From positions 457,486 to 521,485 of the forward strand of contig NZ_VDBO01000003.1 of the NCBI RefSeq assembly GCF_005930355.1: DNA of 64,000 bases, in the 5' to 3' direction. The position numbers and the translations under genes were made by a program. How positions within the stretch are numbered: position 1 is the stretch's first letter; each line of letters begins with the position of its first letter. Source of the DNA: Paenibacillus sinopodophylli. Its GTDB lineage: Bacteria > Bacillota > Bacilli > Paenibacillales > Paenibacillaceae. Positions 28,825 through 38,006 of this stretch are shown here, one piece after another. The notes under the pieces are model-generated. The model searched no databases and had not been told where the DNA came from. It saw nothing but the letters and a program-made list of their open reading frames with translations.

Positions 28825-29253
28825 CTATTGATCCTGCAGCACATTATGCTGCTCCATAATCATTTTCTGACAGTAGTCGATAATTTCACTTCTGCGAACA
28901 ATACCGATAAAGCGGTTCATGTCATCGACTACAGGCACAAAGTTTTGCAGCTTCGCAAGCGAGATCAGATCGTCCATATTCGCATCAATACGAACGGTCT
29001 TGTTATTCATGCGAAGCGGCACATCAGCTAGCTTCACCTTGTTGGTCTGCTCCAGTTTCAAATCTGCATGATCCTTGATGTACCATAGCAGATCGCCTTC
29101 TGTCACCGTGCCTGCATAGCCGCCGTCATCGTTAATGATAGGTACCGCTGTATAACGGTGATATTCCATCCGCTCAAGCGTCTGTCTAAGTGTCGCATCC
29201 TGAGTCAGACATACCACCTCTTGTTTCGGCAATAAAAAGAAAGCAATATTCAT
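28825..29253 (-). CDS. Two-CBS-domain protein
   Basis: The protein has 142 residues from ATG 29253 (GGAG 12 bases upstream); the open frame also allows a TTG start at 29265. It is made almost only of two CBS motifs: TLRQTLERMEYHRYTAVPIINDDGGYAGTV and the second with LAKLQNFVPVVDDMNRFIGIVRR. Small stand-alone CBS pairs bind adenine nucleotides; in B. subtilis the similar-sized DarB binds c-di-AMP. Assignment to that function is inference, though gdpP lies 1.2 kb away. Confidence 0.88.
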   Translation of the reverse strand: MNIAFFLLPKQEVVCLTQDATLRQTLERMEYHRYTAVPIINDDGGYAGTVTEGDLLWYIKDHADLKLEQTNKVKLADVPLRMNNKTVRIDANMDDLISLAKLQNFVPVVDDMNRFIGIVRRSEIIDYCQKMIMEQHNVLQDQ

Positions 29254-29345
29254 GTGTTTAAGCAACTCCGTTCCGTTTGCTGTTTCCCTGTATTCCTATT
29301 CTACTTGGCTGAAGGCAGCAGGGCGGATCGGAGCAGGCAGCCCCT

Positions 29346-30395
29346 TTACTGCTCCGCCGAGCTTTCGCTAGTTTCGAGTGTGCCTGTCTCTTTCACCTTA
29401 TTCACTGTGTACTTATCCGGCAATATCAAGCTGGATGCAGGCGTATCTGCATTCAACCAGCTCTTAATCATCGTCTGTACCTTCGCCAAATCTTCATCAT
29501 CCGCAAAATAATACCAAGCCCCTCCGCTCTTCAGGCGATGGCCATTACCGAGCAGCGAGTGACTGTATATATTGCGATCTTTCGCCTGCAGCATGCTCTG
29601 ACCTAGATCGATCAGCTGCTGCGGACGCATATCCGTGCTGAAATTATCACCCATAATATCCATTAGTTCAGGAATCTTGGACCACTGATTCATTTGCTTC
29701 GCCTTATCCATAAGAAGGTTTAGAAATATCTGATGCCGCTCTGTACGGTTGATATCTCCGCCAGCATCCTCGCGATACCTGACATAGTTAAGTGTATCTT
29801 GACCATTATAGCTGTCTTGACCAGCTTTGATGACAAACTTCTCATGATCAGCGTCATCATTGACCATATCCTCTTCAATAGGTAGCGCTATGCCGCCCAA
29901 TGTGTCAATAACATTGCGGAAGCCTTCGAAATTAATAGAGGCGTAATAGTTAATCGGCGCATCTAGAAACTTTTCTACAGTATCCATAGCCATTCCTGCT
30001 CCGCCGAACGCATAAGCATGTGTAATTTTATCCTCTTTGTTCTTACCCACAATCTCTACATAGGTATCTCGCGGAATCGACACCATCAACATATCTCCAT
30101 CATTCGGTCGAACGACGGTATAGATCATCGTATCGGAGCGTCCGATCTCTTTGCCTCTCTGATCAACGCCAAGCAGAAGCAATGCGAATGGATCTTGTTC
30201 CTTATCTATTGTACTAACCGGTATAGGCTCGCGTCCATCTATTGGTTTATAGGTTTGCTCCAGTTGCTTCTCTACATGACCTTCAAGAAACCAATCAAAT
30301 CCCAGCATTGCCAATGCCCCGCGATTGAAAAATACAGTAACAGCAACAATAACCACCGCGGCTGACGCTGCATACATCCATTTACGTTTATTCAT
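29346..30395 (-). CDS. LytR-CpsA-Psr family cell-wall glycopolymer ligase
   Basis: The 349-residue protein has a short basic N-terminus, one membrane helix (WMYAASAAVVIVAVTVFF) and an extracellular LCP domain with LLLGVDQRGKEIGRSDTMI, MVSIPRDTYV and FRNVIDTLGGI. Conserved Arg and Asp residues of the active site are present (RSDT, RYREDAGGDINRTERHQ). These enzymes attach teichoic acids or other anionic polymers to peptidoglycan. AGGAG precedes the ATG. It is divergent from the DUF4870 gene. Confidence 0.95.
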   Translation of the reverse strand: MNKRKWMYAASAAVVIVAVTVFFNRGALAMLGFDWFLEGHVEKQLEQTYKPIDGREPIPVSTIDKEQDPFALLLLGVDQRGKEIGRSDTMIYTVVRPNDGDMLMVSIPRDTYVEIVGKNKEDKITHAYAFGGAGMAMDTVEKFLDAPINYYASINFEGFRNVIDTLGGIALPIEEDMVNDDADHEKFVIKAGQDSYNGQDTLNYVRYREDAGGDINRTERHQIFLNLLMDKAKQMNQWSKIPELMDIMGDNFSTDMRPQQLIDLGQSMLQAKDRNIYSHSLLGNGHRLKSGGAWYYFADDEDLAKVQTMIKSWLNADTPASSLILPDKYTVNKVKETGTLETSESSAEQ

Positions 30396-30600
30396 AATAT
30401 GATGACTTCTCCTATCTAATCTATTCTTTTTATAAATACCATTCTCAGTTTAGACGATATAAGACTGCAACAGGTTACAAAACTTTTACAATGGAATAAT
30501 GCCAAATCTGGATATTTATTTATTTAACAAGGAGGTCTATCTACCATTAGTGACGAATACAATCATGAAAGAAAATGTAAATATAGAAAGGGTGAATATT

Positions 30601-30957
30601 GTGGATCAACCCCCATCCTTAAAACCGGACAGCTCTTCGACCGGCCTTGACCCTAAAGTAGCAGGTCTGCTTTGCTACCTCGGAGGCTTTGTCACCGGCA
30701 TTATATTTCTAGTGCTTGAGAAAAACAGCCGCTTCGTCAAGCTGCATGCTGTGCAATCGATCGTCGTATCAGTCGCACTAATCGTCCTTAATGTGCTATT
30801 CGGCTTTATTCCGATAATCGGTTGGATTCTTGGCTTACTGCTTGTTCCGGTAGGTTTGGTTCTGTGGATCGGACTTATGCTGCTGACGCTGCAAGGCAAG
30901 CTGAATAAGCTTCCTGTCATCGGTGATTGGTCAGAGCAACAAGCCAATAAATTTTAA
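30601..30957 (+). CDS. DUF4870 small membrane protein
   Basis: GTG 30601 follows AAAGGGTG at about 6 bases, giving 118 residues. After a short polar lead come GLDPKVAGLLCYLGGFVTGI, a cytoplasmic loop with FVKLHAVQSI, and two helices separated by a Gly turn (GFIPIIGWILGLLLV). This is the DUF4870/Tic20-like family, function unknown. A perfect AAGGAGG at 30531-30537 lies upstream but is followed only by ATT in another frame. Confidence 0.85.
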   Translation: MDQPPSLKPDSSSTGLDPKVAGLLCYLGGFVTGIIFLVLEKNSRFVKLHAVQSIVVSVALIVLNVLFGFIPIIGWILGLLLVPVGLVLWIGLMLLTLQGKLNKLPVIGDWSEQQANKF

Positions 30958-30968
30958 TGTATTGCCTT

Positions 30969-31003
30969 AAAAATGGACGGCCTTCCTGCTGTTCATTTTT
31001 TTG
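30969..31003 (+). terminator. Terminator of the DUF4870 gene
   Basis: AATGGACGGC pairs with GCTGTTCATT (two G-T pairs) and is followed by seven T residues. Confidence 0.85.
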
Positions 31004-31222
31004 TTCTTTCTATAAGTTCATAAGAACTGTTCACTAAACTATTATTATTACCTCGTAATTCAATGAAAACGTCCAATATTGATCTATCCAACGCTCCAAA
31101 TGCGTTTAATTCGACTTGTACTGCGCATTTTAGCCGATTTAGCGGTTTGAAGAATTGCCAGAAAGTTCGTACTATTAATGAACAACAAAAATTCGAATAA
31201 AGAAGGATCGTGAATATTTCTT

Positions 31223-32542
31223 ATGGGTATAGGACTTAATCTATTTTTATTTGCTTTACTAATTGTTCTCACTGCTTTTTTCGTTGCTACTGAATTTGCC
31301 ATTATTAAGCTTCGAACCAGCCGAGTCGATCAATTAGTCGTTGAGGGTAAGAAAAACGCACTTGCTGTTCAACGTGTAGTTAGTAATTTAGATGGATACC
31401 TATCGGCCTGCCAGCTTGGTATTACGATTACAGCGCTCGGCCTTGGTTGGCTTGGAGAGCCGACTGTTGAGCGATTGCTCCTCCCTGTTTTTGAGCAATG
31501 GAACCTTAACAGTGATTTTAGCCACATCTTATCGTTCTTGATTGCCTTTATCGGCGTAACCTTCATTCATGTCGTAATCGGTGAGCTTGCTCCCAAAAGC
31601 ATTGCGATACAGAAACCTGAGCTTGTCAGCTTCGCGGTTGTTAAGCCAATTATTATGTTCTACAAGGTGATGTACCCATTTATTTATCTCTTAAACGGAT
31701 CAGCTAATGCATTAGTTCGTTTGTTTGGATTGAAGCCTGCCAAAGAGCATGAGAATGCTCACAGCGAAGAAGAAATTCAAATTATTTTAAGCGATAGCCT
31801 AGAAAGCGGTAAGATTAACAATACGGAATATGGCTATGTTAACCGTATCTTTGCTTTTGACGAAATTTTGGCCAAAGAAATTATGGTACCACGTACCGAT
31901 ATGGCTGTTTTGTATAAGAACAACACGCTTCAACAAAATATGGACATTATCCGCCAAGAGCAATATACTCGTTTCCCTGTAGCTGGCGACAGTAAAGATA
32001 ATATTGTCGGTATGATTAATACCAAGCAGCTGTTTCTACAATATCAAGAAAATAAAGAAATAGATTTGCAAACCTTGATCCAACCGGTTATGTCTGTCGC
32101 GGAGGTGCTGCCAGTCAAAACGCTTCTGACTCGGATGCAGCAAGAACGTGTACATTTCGCCATTGTGGTCGATGAATACGGCGGCACATCCGGTCTAGTT
32201 ACGATTGAAGACATCCTAGAGGAAATTGTAGGAGACATTAGAGATGAATTCGATGCAGACGAGCGTAAAGACATTGAGATGATATCCGAAACCTCCTACC
32301 TCCTTGACGGAAAAGTATCGCTAACCGAGCTTGGCGATTTGATTGGTACGGAGCTGACTCATGATGAAGTCGATACCGTTGGCGGCTGGTTATATAGTGA
32401 AATGGAAGAGCCTAAGCCTGGCAAGCAATTCGACTTCCATAACTTAACCTTCACGGTACGGGAAGTGAGCAAGCATCGAGTTAACAAAGTAGAATTAACG
32501 ATTACCCCGCTTCATTCTTTGCTAAAGCCTGAGGTAGGATAA
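31223..32542 (+). CDS. CNNM/CorC (HlyC) family membrane protein
   Basis: The 439-residue protein has a DUF21/CNNM membrane domain (about 1-190) starting [22 protein letters not shown], a pair of CBS domains (about 205-330, [11 protein letters not shown] and [20 protein letters not shown]), and a C-terminal CorC/HlyC transporter-associated domain (about 345-430). Such proteins are linked to magnesium efflux or homeostasis. It is flanked by its own terminator and by no close upstream partner, so it is likely monocistronic. The ribosome site (AAGGAT, about 16 bases) is distant. Confidence 0.95.
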   Translation: MGIGLNLFLFALLIVLTAFFVATEFAIIKLRTSRVDQLVVEGKKNALAVQRVVSNLDGYLSACQLGITITALGLGWLGEPTVERLLLPVFEQWNLNSDFSHILSFLIAFIGVTFIHVVIGELAPKSIAIQKPELVSFAVVKPIIMFYKVMYPFIYLLNGSANALVRLFGLKPAKEHENAHSEEEIQIILSDSLESGKINNTEYGYVNRIFAFDEILAKEIMVPRTDMAVLYKNNTLQQNMDIIRQEQYTRFPVAGDSKDNIVGMINTKQLFLQYQENKEIDLQTLIQPVMSVAEVLPVKTLLTRMQQERVHFAIVVDEYGGTSGLVTIEDILEEIVGDIRDEFDADERKDIEMISETSYLLDGKVSLTELGDLIGTELTHDEVDTVGGWLYSEMEEPKPGKQFDFHNLTFTVREVSKHRVNKVELTITPLHSLLKPEVG

Positions 32543-32548
32543 TAATGA

Positions 32549-32585
32549 ACAAGGCAGATGTCGCTGGACATCTGCCTTGTTTTTC
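32549..32585 (+). terminator. Terminator of the CNNM/CorC gene
   Basis: ACAAGGCAGATGTC pairs perfectly with its complement around GCTG (14 bp) and is followed by TTTTTC. Confidence 0.97.
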
Positions 32586-32653
32586 TATATATGCGTATAC
32601 ACACCTTTTCCTAGGGCAAGTTAATAAGAAAATGCACAGGAAAGGAAATCGAT

Positions 32654-33118
32654 ATGCATATTGATATGATGATTAATATCATTTGCGGCTTGATTATTCC
32701 TTGGCTCGCAGCCATTCCCCTTATCCGTAAAAAAACGAAACTGCTGCTGTTGATCTTTCCCATTGGAGCCGTCGTCTCAATGGTCATTAACTCACTCGGC
32801 TTCCAGATGAATTTCTGGGACTTTACACCGTTCATTCCAAATGATGAATCCGTCTCAGCTATGCCGCTCGATCTAGGTCTCTACCCCGTACTAGGCAGCT
32901 ACATGATCTGGGCCATCACACTACGCAAAAGTTGGACCGCAGCTATTTTGTTACTGTTTATCCTCTTTACGACATTGCTCGAATACATCGCATTACTTTG
33001 CGGTAAAGTCAGCTACGGGAACGGATGGAATATCGGCCATACATTCTTATCGTATTTGCTTGCTTTTGGGCTCGTCTATTTGTACTTCAAGCTGCTTGCG
33101 CGATTTCGTATGCTATAG
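32654..33118 (+). CDS. CBO0543-type small integral membrane protein
   Basis: AAAGGAAATCGAT precedes ATG 32654. The 154-residue product has about five membrane helices and short loops, including the conserved-looking FWDFTPFIPNDESVSAMPLDLGLYPVLGSY and YGNGWNIGHTFLSYLLAF. This matches the CBO0543 family of membrane proteins common in spore formers, function unknown. Its 3' end overlaps the convergent AI-2E-type gene by 6 bp. Confidence 0.75.
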   Translation: MHIDMMINIICGLIIPWLAAIPLIRKKTKLLLLIFPIGAVVSMVINSLGFQMNFWDFTPFIPNDESVSAMPLDLGLYPVLGSYMIWAITLRKSWTAAILLLFILFTTLLEYIALLCGKVSYGNGWNIGHTFLSYLLAFGLVYLYFKLLARFRML

Positions 33119-34270
33119 AGTCTGCTCTTCGCTCTTCTCATCTTGGTAAAGCGAGGAGCGGCTTGTGAACCAGCCATACGTATGAATGACGATAACCTTC
33201 AGCACAGCATAGCCTGGAACCGCGAGCACGATGCCTGCAAGCCCAAACAAATTGCCCGCCGTCAGAATAACGAAAATAATAGTGATTGGATGAATCTGCA
33301 AGCTTTTACCCATAATTTGCGGCGAAATAAATTTACCTTCAATGAATTGAACAATTGTCCAGATAACGATCATTTTGAGCAGCATAACAGGTGATGTAAC
33401 TAACGCTACGACCAAAGCCGGCGTTATCGCAATCGCTGGCCCCAGATAGGGGATTACACTCGTACAAGCCGCAACTAGCGCAAGCACAAGCGAATATTCA
33501 AGTCCGATAACCAAATACCCGATGTAGAGAAGCATCCCTATGCAGAAGCTAACAATAATTTGTCCACGGATGTAGCTGCTGATCTGACCATTCATCTCCG
33601 CCATAATACGTTTGGACTGCGGCTGAGCCTTGTTCGGCAGAAAACGTACAATTGCTTGTGGCAAATGTTTGCCATCCTTAAGCAAGTAGAACAAGATGAA
33701 CGGCAGCGTCAGAACCGCTAGAATGACTTCTTTGAGCGCTCCCACAAACGAGCCCACACTTGATAAGGTTCCATTGAGCAGCGCGGTGGCTTGCTCGGTG
33801 AAATTGCTCGACAACTCCGAGGGATTCAGATTGAACCAATCCTGTATTTGCAGAAACCCTGGACTATCCATGAATTGCTCGAAATTGCTGCGCAGCTGGT
33901 CCCCGTATTTCGGGAAGTTATTTACGAAGCTTACCGCTTGTGCATTAATAAACGGGATGACAGCGACCAGTAATATCGTAATAAGCCCTGCGCCGAGTAG
34001 GAACAGCAAAATAATCGAATAAACCCTTTTAACCTTTTTTCGTTCCAAGTAATCCACGATCGGATTCAGCAAATAATAGGCAATACCCGCCAATATGACG
34101 GGCAGGAGCAGCGTTTTGAGAAGCACGGTAACTGGCGTAAAAATATAAGATATTTTGGTCAGCACCATAATATTAAGTCCAACTAACAACAATACGAGCA
34201 GAAACAACACAAATTTATTATTGAGAATAAACCGTTTAAACCGCTCTGTCCCCGTTTTTGTATTTTCCAT
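33113..34270 (-). CDS. AI-2E family transporter
   Basis: The 385-residue protein has about eight membrane helices. It begins with a short cytoplasmic segment, then FVLFLLVLLLVGLNIMVLTKI, and holds the family features GIAYYLLNPIVDYLERKKV and SVIPYLGPAIAITPALVVALV. Family members include putative autoinducer-2 exporters, Na/Li-proton antiporters and spore germination proteins, so the substrate cannot be named. It is convergent with the CBO0543 gene. Confidence 0.92.
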   Translation of the reverse strand: MENTKTGTERFKRFILNNKFVLFLLVLLLVGLNIMVLTKISYIFTPVTVLLKTLLLPVILAGIAYYLLNPIVDYLERKKVKRVYSIILLFLLGAGLITILLVAVIPFINAQAVSFVNNFPKYGDQLRSNFEQFMDSPGFLQIQDWFNLNPSELSSNFTEQATALLNGTLSSVGSFVGALKEVILAVLTLPFILFYLLKDGKHLPQAIVRFLPNKAQPQSKRIMAEMNGQISSYIRGQIIVSFCIGMLLYIGYLVIGLEYSLVLALVAACTSVIPYLGPAIAITPALVVALVTSPVMLLKMIVIWTIVQFIEGKFISPQIMGKSLQIHPITIIFVILTAGNLFGLAGIVLAVPGYAVLKVIVIHTYGWFTSRSSLYQDEKSEEQTL

Positions 34271-34365
34271 AGTGAAGTCCCTTTCCTTCCCATTTAGGCA
34301 ATCATTTTGATTTATTGTAGCATTTCTATAAACCTAAACGCGAATGAAAGGGCTAAGCATTATAC

Positions 34366-35520
34366 TCATTCAGAATACGACTGTTTTTTTTGAGGAAAAA
34401 TAAGCTTTAACATCGGTGGCGTTGCCAACGTCGTAATCATAATAACCATCACAATGGAAGTGAAATAGAGCTGCGGCAGCATGCCGGATTGTAGACCGGA
34501 GGCTGCAATGATAAGCGCCACCTCTCCTCTCGATACCATGCCTGCGCCAATTGCAAGCGACGAACGATTATGGAAGCCCGTGAGCCTTGCACCAAGCCCT
34601 CCTCCAGCCAGCTTCGTCAGTATGGCGACCACAGATAACACCACGATAAACAAGAGCTGTCTCCCTACGCCCTCAAACGTAATATTCAAACCGATGCTAA
34701 CGAAAAATATGGGAACAAACAGCGTATACGCAATTGGCTCCACTTTCCTCTCCACTTCATGTTTGAAAGTAGTCTGTGAGATCGCAATGCCGGCTGCGAA
34801 TGCGCCAATGATACCGGCAACACCCATTTTTTCTGCGAAATAGGCATATGCAAAACAGGCGATTAAAGCCCCGCTCATCAGCGCCTCCGTTACTCTAAAC
34901 CTTGCAACTAGTTTCATGAAGTGCGGAACAACCCAGATAGACGCTGCGATTACAACGACAAAGAACAGTACTTTTTTGCCTAATAACGCCGGTATCGACA
35001 CGCTTTCCGTAGTACCCAGCAAGCTGAGCATCACTGCAAGTAGAATGACGACGACAACATCATCTACGACGGCTGCTCCAAGAATCGTGCTCCCTTCCCT
35101 GGAGTTCAATTGATTCATCTCTTTCAATGCTTGAACAGATATGCTGACGGAGGTTGCACATAACAGCAGCGCTAAGAACAACGATTCGGTATCTGATAAT
35201 CCCAGCGCAGATGAAGCGGCATATCCACCGATAAAGGGTAATATAATACCACCGAGCGCCACCGCAACGGCTGATTTCCAGTTCTGGCGAAGCTGATCCA
35301 GATCAGTTTCTAATCCCGCAATAAACATGAGCAGCAGCACACCAATTTCAGCAAAATGCGTAATGAAATCATTCGGCTGTATCCAGCCAAGCAGCGCTGG
35401 CCCCAGCATAATCCCTACGATCAACTTGCCGAGCACCGCTGGCTGCCCCAGCTTAACGGACAAGTGGCCGGCCGCCTTCGTCGCTGCGATCATAAGCACG
35501 AGATCTAAAATAAATGCCAC
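34366..35520 (-). CDS. CPA2-type monovalent cation/proton antiporter
   Basis: I prefer GTG 35520, with AAGGTGA at 4 bases, giving 384 residues; upstream codons look non-coding. About 12 membrane helices are predicted, beginning FILDLVLMIAATKAAGHLSVKLGQPAVLGKL with IVGIMLGPALLGWI, then the antiporter core including VVDDVVVVILLAVMLSLL (the DD motif in helix 5-6) and FVPIFFVSIGLNI. No cytoplasmic RCK/TrkA-N domain is present. It likely exchanges K+ or Na+ for protons. Regulation by c-di-AMP is not implied by the sequence. Confidence 0.92.
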   Translation of the reverse strand: MAFILDLVLMIAATKAAGHLSVKLGQPAVLGKLIVGIMLGPALLGWIQPNDFITHFAEIGVLLLMFIAGLETDLDQLRQNWKSAVAVALGGIILPFIGGYAASSALGLSDTESLFLALLLCATSVSISVQALKEMNQLNSREGSTILGAAVVDDVVVVILLAVMLSLLGTTESVSIPALLGKKVLFFVVVIAASIWVVPHFMKLVARFRVTEALMSGALIACFAYAYFAEKMGVAGIIGAFAAGIAISQTTFKHEVERKVEPIAYTLFVPIFFVSIGLNITFEGVGRQLLFIVVLSVVAILTKLAGGGLGARLTGFHNRSSLAIGAGMVSRGEVALIIAASGLQSGMLPQLYFTSIVMVIMITTLATPPMLKLIFPQKKQSYSE

Positions 35521-35557
35521 AGGCTCACCTTCTTTATGTTTATCGTTTAGCATACAA

Positions 35558-35586
35558 CAAAAAAAGGCCCCTATGCATACGAGGCC
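35558..35586 (-). terminator. Terminator after rpsR, inner hairpin
   Basis: GGCCTC pairs with GGGGCC (one G-T pair) and is followed on the minus strand by seven T residues. It follows a first hairpin at 35598-35624. Confidence 0.6.
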
Positions 35587-35597
35587 CTTAGAATAAA

Positions 35598-35624
35598 CAA
35601 AAAGAGCCCTTGGTGACAGGCTCC
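35598..35624 (-). terminator. Terminator after rpsR, first hairpin
   Basis: GAGCC pairs with GGCTC and is followed on the minus strand by TTTTTG. Confidence 0.75.
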
Positions 35625-35654
35625 TCCGTTTGTCGTGCATATTCACTTATCGAC

Positions 35655-35939
35655 CTATTCAGTCGTGTAAGGAAGCAATGCGATTTGACGTGAACGTTTA
35701 ATTGCGATTGTAAGCAAGCGTTGGTATTTCGCGCTTGTTCCAGTCACACGACGTGGCAAGATTTTGCCGCGCTCGCTGATAAACTTTTTCAGCAAATCTA
35801 CATCTTTATAGTCAATTTTAGAGATTTTGTTCACAGTGAAGAAACATACTTTACGACGTTTGTTGCGTCCGCCTTTACGTCCGCTGAACTTACGTTCTGG
35901 ACGCTCGTCGCCGCCGTTATCTCTTTGCTTGAAAGCCAT
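35655..35939 (-). CDS. rpsR: 30S ribosomal protein S18
   Basis: The 94-residue protein has a basic Gly-rich N-terminal extension ([20 protein letters not shown]) followed by the conserved S18 core ([38 protein letters not shown] and the C-terminal [14 protein letters not shown]). It binds S6 and 16S rRNA in the platform of the 30S subunit. It is third in the rpsF-ssb-rpsR operon. Confidence 0.98.
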   Translation of the reverse strand: MAFKQRDNGGDERPERKFSGRKGGRNKRRKVCFFTVNKISKIDYKDVDLLKKFISERGKILPRRVTGTSAKYQRLLTIAIKRSRQIALLPYTTE

Positions 35940-36050
35940 GATAGGTATCCTCCTTATCGTTGAAAATTTTACAATTACGCAGCAGCTTCATCTTGCAATA
36001 AAGTGTGCATAACCGTTCCATCGATATCCGAAGTAGAAGCTACTCCGATA

Positions 36051-36569
36051 TCAGAATGGCAAATCATCCTCTGATATATCAATCGGGCGTCCGTCATCCT
36101 GGAAAGGATCACGGCTGTCGTTACGTGAGTTATTGCCAGATGGCCGGTTGCCGCCGCTTTGGGAAGCGTTGCCGCCGTAAGATCCGCCGCCGCTGCTTGT
36201 ACCGCCGCTGTAGCTGCTTCCGCCTTCTTCGCGCGAGCCGCCGTCTTTGTTGGATTCCAAGAACCGTACGTTATCAGCGATAACTTCCGTTACGTAGACG
36301 CGTTTGCCTTCGTTGTTCTCGTAATTCCGCACTTGAATGCGTCCTTCAACCGCTGTTAAGCGGCCTTTACGCAAGTAGTTGGCGCAAGTCTCGGCCAGTT
36401 GACGCCATGTTACAACCGGAATGAAATCCGCTTCACGCTCGCCTTGACCACCGCTCGTAAACGGACGATCTACTGCTAACGTAAACTGTGTAACTGCAAC
36501 ACCTGCAGGCGTATAGCGAAGCTCTGGGTCTCTCGTCAATCTACCAATTAGTATAACACGATTCAACAT
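36051..36569 (-). CDS. ssb: Single-stranded DNA-binding protein
   Basis: The 172-residue protein has an OB-fold domain (about 1-105) beginning [26 protein letters not shown], a long Gly/Ser-rich linker ([23 protein letters not shown]) and the conserved acidic tail DISEDDLPF that recruits replication and repair partners. It lies between rpsF and rpsR, about 36 bp after rpsF, as in other Firmicutes. Confidence 0.98.
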   Translation of the reverse strand: MLNRVILIGRLTRDPELRYTPAGVAVTQFTLAVDRPFTSGGQGEREADFIPVVTWRQLAETCANYLRKGRLTAVEGRIQVRNYENNEGKRVYVTEVIADNVRFLESNKDGGSREEGGSSYSGGTSSGGGSYGGNASQSGGNRPSGNNSRNDSRDPFQDDGRPIDISEDDLPF

Positions 36570-36605
36570 CGTTTCTGACCTCCCAATCGAACAATCCAGC
36601 GTGGA

Positions 36606-36890
36606 TTAAGCGACGTCTCTGACGATCAACGAACGGATAACTTCATCCGTAATCTTCATGATGCGGTCAAGTTCATTCACAACTTCAGTCGTTGCGTTGA
36701 AATGTACCAAGACAAAATAACCATCACGAAGCTTGTTGATTTCATACGCAAGACGACGTTTTCCGCTCACATCTTGCTTTGTGACTTCTCCGCCGTTGGA
36801 GATAATGCCATGGAATTTGTCAACGATTGCCTGCAAGGCTTCTTGCTCAACGTCAGGACGAACGATGTACATTACTTCATATTTGCGCAT
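36606..36890 (-). CDS. rpsF: 30S ribosomal protein S6
   Basis: The 94-residue product starts MRKYEVMYIVRPDVEQEAL and shows the S6 ferredoxin-like fold: KLRDGYFVLVHFNATTEVVNELDRIMKITDEVIRSLIV. A strong ribosome site (AGAGGAGGTGAAACA) precedes ATG 36890. It binds S18 and 16S rRNA in the platform. It is the first gene of rpsF-ssb-rpsR, with a clear promoter and leader upstream. Confidence 0.98.
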   Translation of the reverse strand: MRKYEVMYIVRPDVEQEALQAIVDKFHGIISNGGEVTKQDVSGKRRLAYEINKLRDGYFVLVHFNATTEVVNELDRIMKITDEVIRSLIVRDVA

Positions 36891-36896
36891 ATTGTT

Positions 36897-36955
36897 TCAC
36901 CTCCTCTTGGACTAGCGGCCCCATAAATGGAGCAAGGAACGAGCTTCTGCTCGCA
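36897..36955 (-). promoter_or_regulatory. Candidate S6:S18-binding mRNA leader of rpsF
   Basis: The leader contains CCGCTA (minus strand, 36913-36918), which fits the CCGNNA bulge motif known to bind S6:S18 in bacterial rpsF leaders. GAGC/GCTC arms lie upstream. Folding was not calculated. Confidence 0.45.
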
Positions 36956-36962
36956 TCTCTAT

Positions 36963-36991
36963 ATTATATCAAATCCAATCGCCTATGACAA
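36963..36991 (-). promoter_or_regulatory. SigA promoter of the rpsF-ssb-rpsR operon
   Basis: TTGTCA and TATAAT are separated by exactly 17 bp, upstream of a leader of about 70 bases. Confidence 0.85.
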
Positions 36992-37140
36992 GTGTAAATG
37001 ACAGATGAAGCCGGCCAAACGTTTACACCCGATATCTTCTACTTATGTAATCGAGCCCAGTTGCAAATACTATTTCAGGCGGATAGATGAGAAGCAATGA
37101 TCTTACCGTTTATTGATTACCTTATTGGAGGTTGATGATA

Positions 37141-37323
37141 ATGGGTGAAGGAACGATGTTCTCGCCGGGAGACAAAGCACCAAATGATGGAACATATATC
37201 GAGGAAGGCGTAAATGCCTTTCACATGGGCATTCAGAATCCGAAGAAGGTAACCTTGAACAAGGGACAACATTTCCCCGACACCAGCAATCATGAACGCA
37301 AGTGGAAGCGTATGGGACATTAA
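37141..37323 (+). CDS. YjzC-family small protein
   Basis: ATG 37141 follows TTGGAGG at 9 bases. The 60-residue product reads FSPGDKAPNDGTYIEEGVN and KKVTLNKGQHFPDTSNHERK, the YjzC-type layout in which a phage-like PG(D/Q)xAPNDG motif is followed by a short basic tail. The function is unknown. It is a lone plus-strand gene, convergent with the helix-hairpin-helix gene. Confidence 0.85.
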   Translation: MGEGTMFSPGDKAPNDGTYIEEGVNAFHMGIQNPKKVTLNKGQHFPDTSNHERKWKRMGH

Positions 37324-37342
37324 TTAAACGTTGCTGTTAACA

Positions 37343-37386
37343 AACAGAACAGAAGCCTGCTCACACGAGCTAGCTTCTATTCTGTT
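37343..37386. terminator. Bidirectional terminator between yjzC and the HHH gene
   Basis: AACAGAA-C-AGAAGC pairs with GCTTCT-A-TTCTGTT. It overlaps the stop of the convergent gene at 37377. Confidence 0.7.
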
Positions 37387-37844
37387 TCCACATGCCAAGC
37401 TTTGCGCGGTCGATCTGGCAGGTAGCCATGCTGCTCACGATACGCCTTACGCTCCGCCGTAAAATCCCACCATTGCTTTTCGCTCTCAGGATGACTTGCA
37501 TGATACACAGCCAGCCTCATCACATCCTCCACGCAGGGGTCCATCCAAACGCCATGCAGACGTTCCAGACGATCTACAAGCTGAGCGCCGCTCTCTCCGC
37601 TTTCCTTTATCATCTCTATAGAGCTAAAACCAAGCTCCGTTAAGTTTTTCGCGAGGCTCGGCCCGATCGATGGTATTCCTTGAAAGATAGCAAGGCCACG
37701 TATATGCTCCGCTCGATCCATTGATATCTGCAAAGTCGCACTCAGCTCAGCAGCAGAATATTTTTTCAAATCCATTAGCTTAATCTTCGCTTTTCTTAAC
37801 AGCTTGCGTTCGTCTTCGGATAAAGGCAGCTTAGGTGTGCTCAT
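37377..37844 (-). CDS. Helix-hairpin-helix protein (Cdd1/pathogenicity-locus family)
   Basis: The chosen start is ATG 37844; the frame upstream is only the tRNA-Ser gene read through. The 155-residue product has a helical N-terminus (LPLSEDERKLLRKAKIKLMDLKKYSAAELS), a helix-hairpin-helix segment with GLAIFQGIPSIGPSLAKNLTELGF, and a C-terminal WWDFTAERKAYREQHGYLPDRP. This matches the Cdd1/pathogenicity-locus family, whose role is unknown but which probably binds DNA. It sits just downstream of tRNA-Ser on the same strand. Confidence 0.85.
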   Translation of the reverse strand: MSTPKLPLSEDERKLLRKAKIKLMDLKKYSAAELSATLQISMDRAEHIRGLAIFQGIPSIGPSLAKNLTELGFSSIEMIKESGESGAQLVDRLERLHGVWMDPCVEDVMRLAVYHASHPESEKQWWDFTAERKAYREQHGYLPDRPRKAWHVETE

Positions 37845-37872
37845 CTGAACCCCGCCTTCCTGATATAGATAT

Positions 37873-37902
37873 AAAAAAAACGATTCGGCAAGCGAATCGT
37901 TT
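37873..37902 (-). terminator. Terminator of tRNA-Ser
   Basis: ACGATTCG pairs with CGAATCGT around CTTGC and is followed on the minus strand by eight T residues. Confidence 0.92.
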
Positions 37903-37915
37903 GTCTGTTTGTTTA

Positions 37916-38006
37916 TGGCGGAGAAGGTGGGATTCGAACCCACGCACGGTTTGACCCGCCTAGCTGATTTCGAGTCAGCCCCCTTGGGCCTCTTGGGTAC
38001 CTCTCC
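37916..38006 (-). tRNA. tRNA-Ser(CGA)
   Basis: It is a 91-nt class II tRNA with an acceptor stem GGAGAGG/CTTCTCC, discriminator G and encoded CCA. The anticodon loop CTCGAAA sits on a GCTGA/TCAGC stem, so the anticodon is CGA and it reads UCG. A long variable arm and the T loop GGTTCGAATCC are present. Confidence 0.97.
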
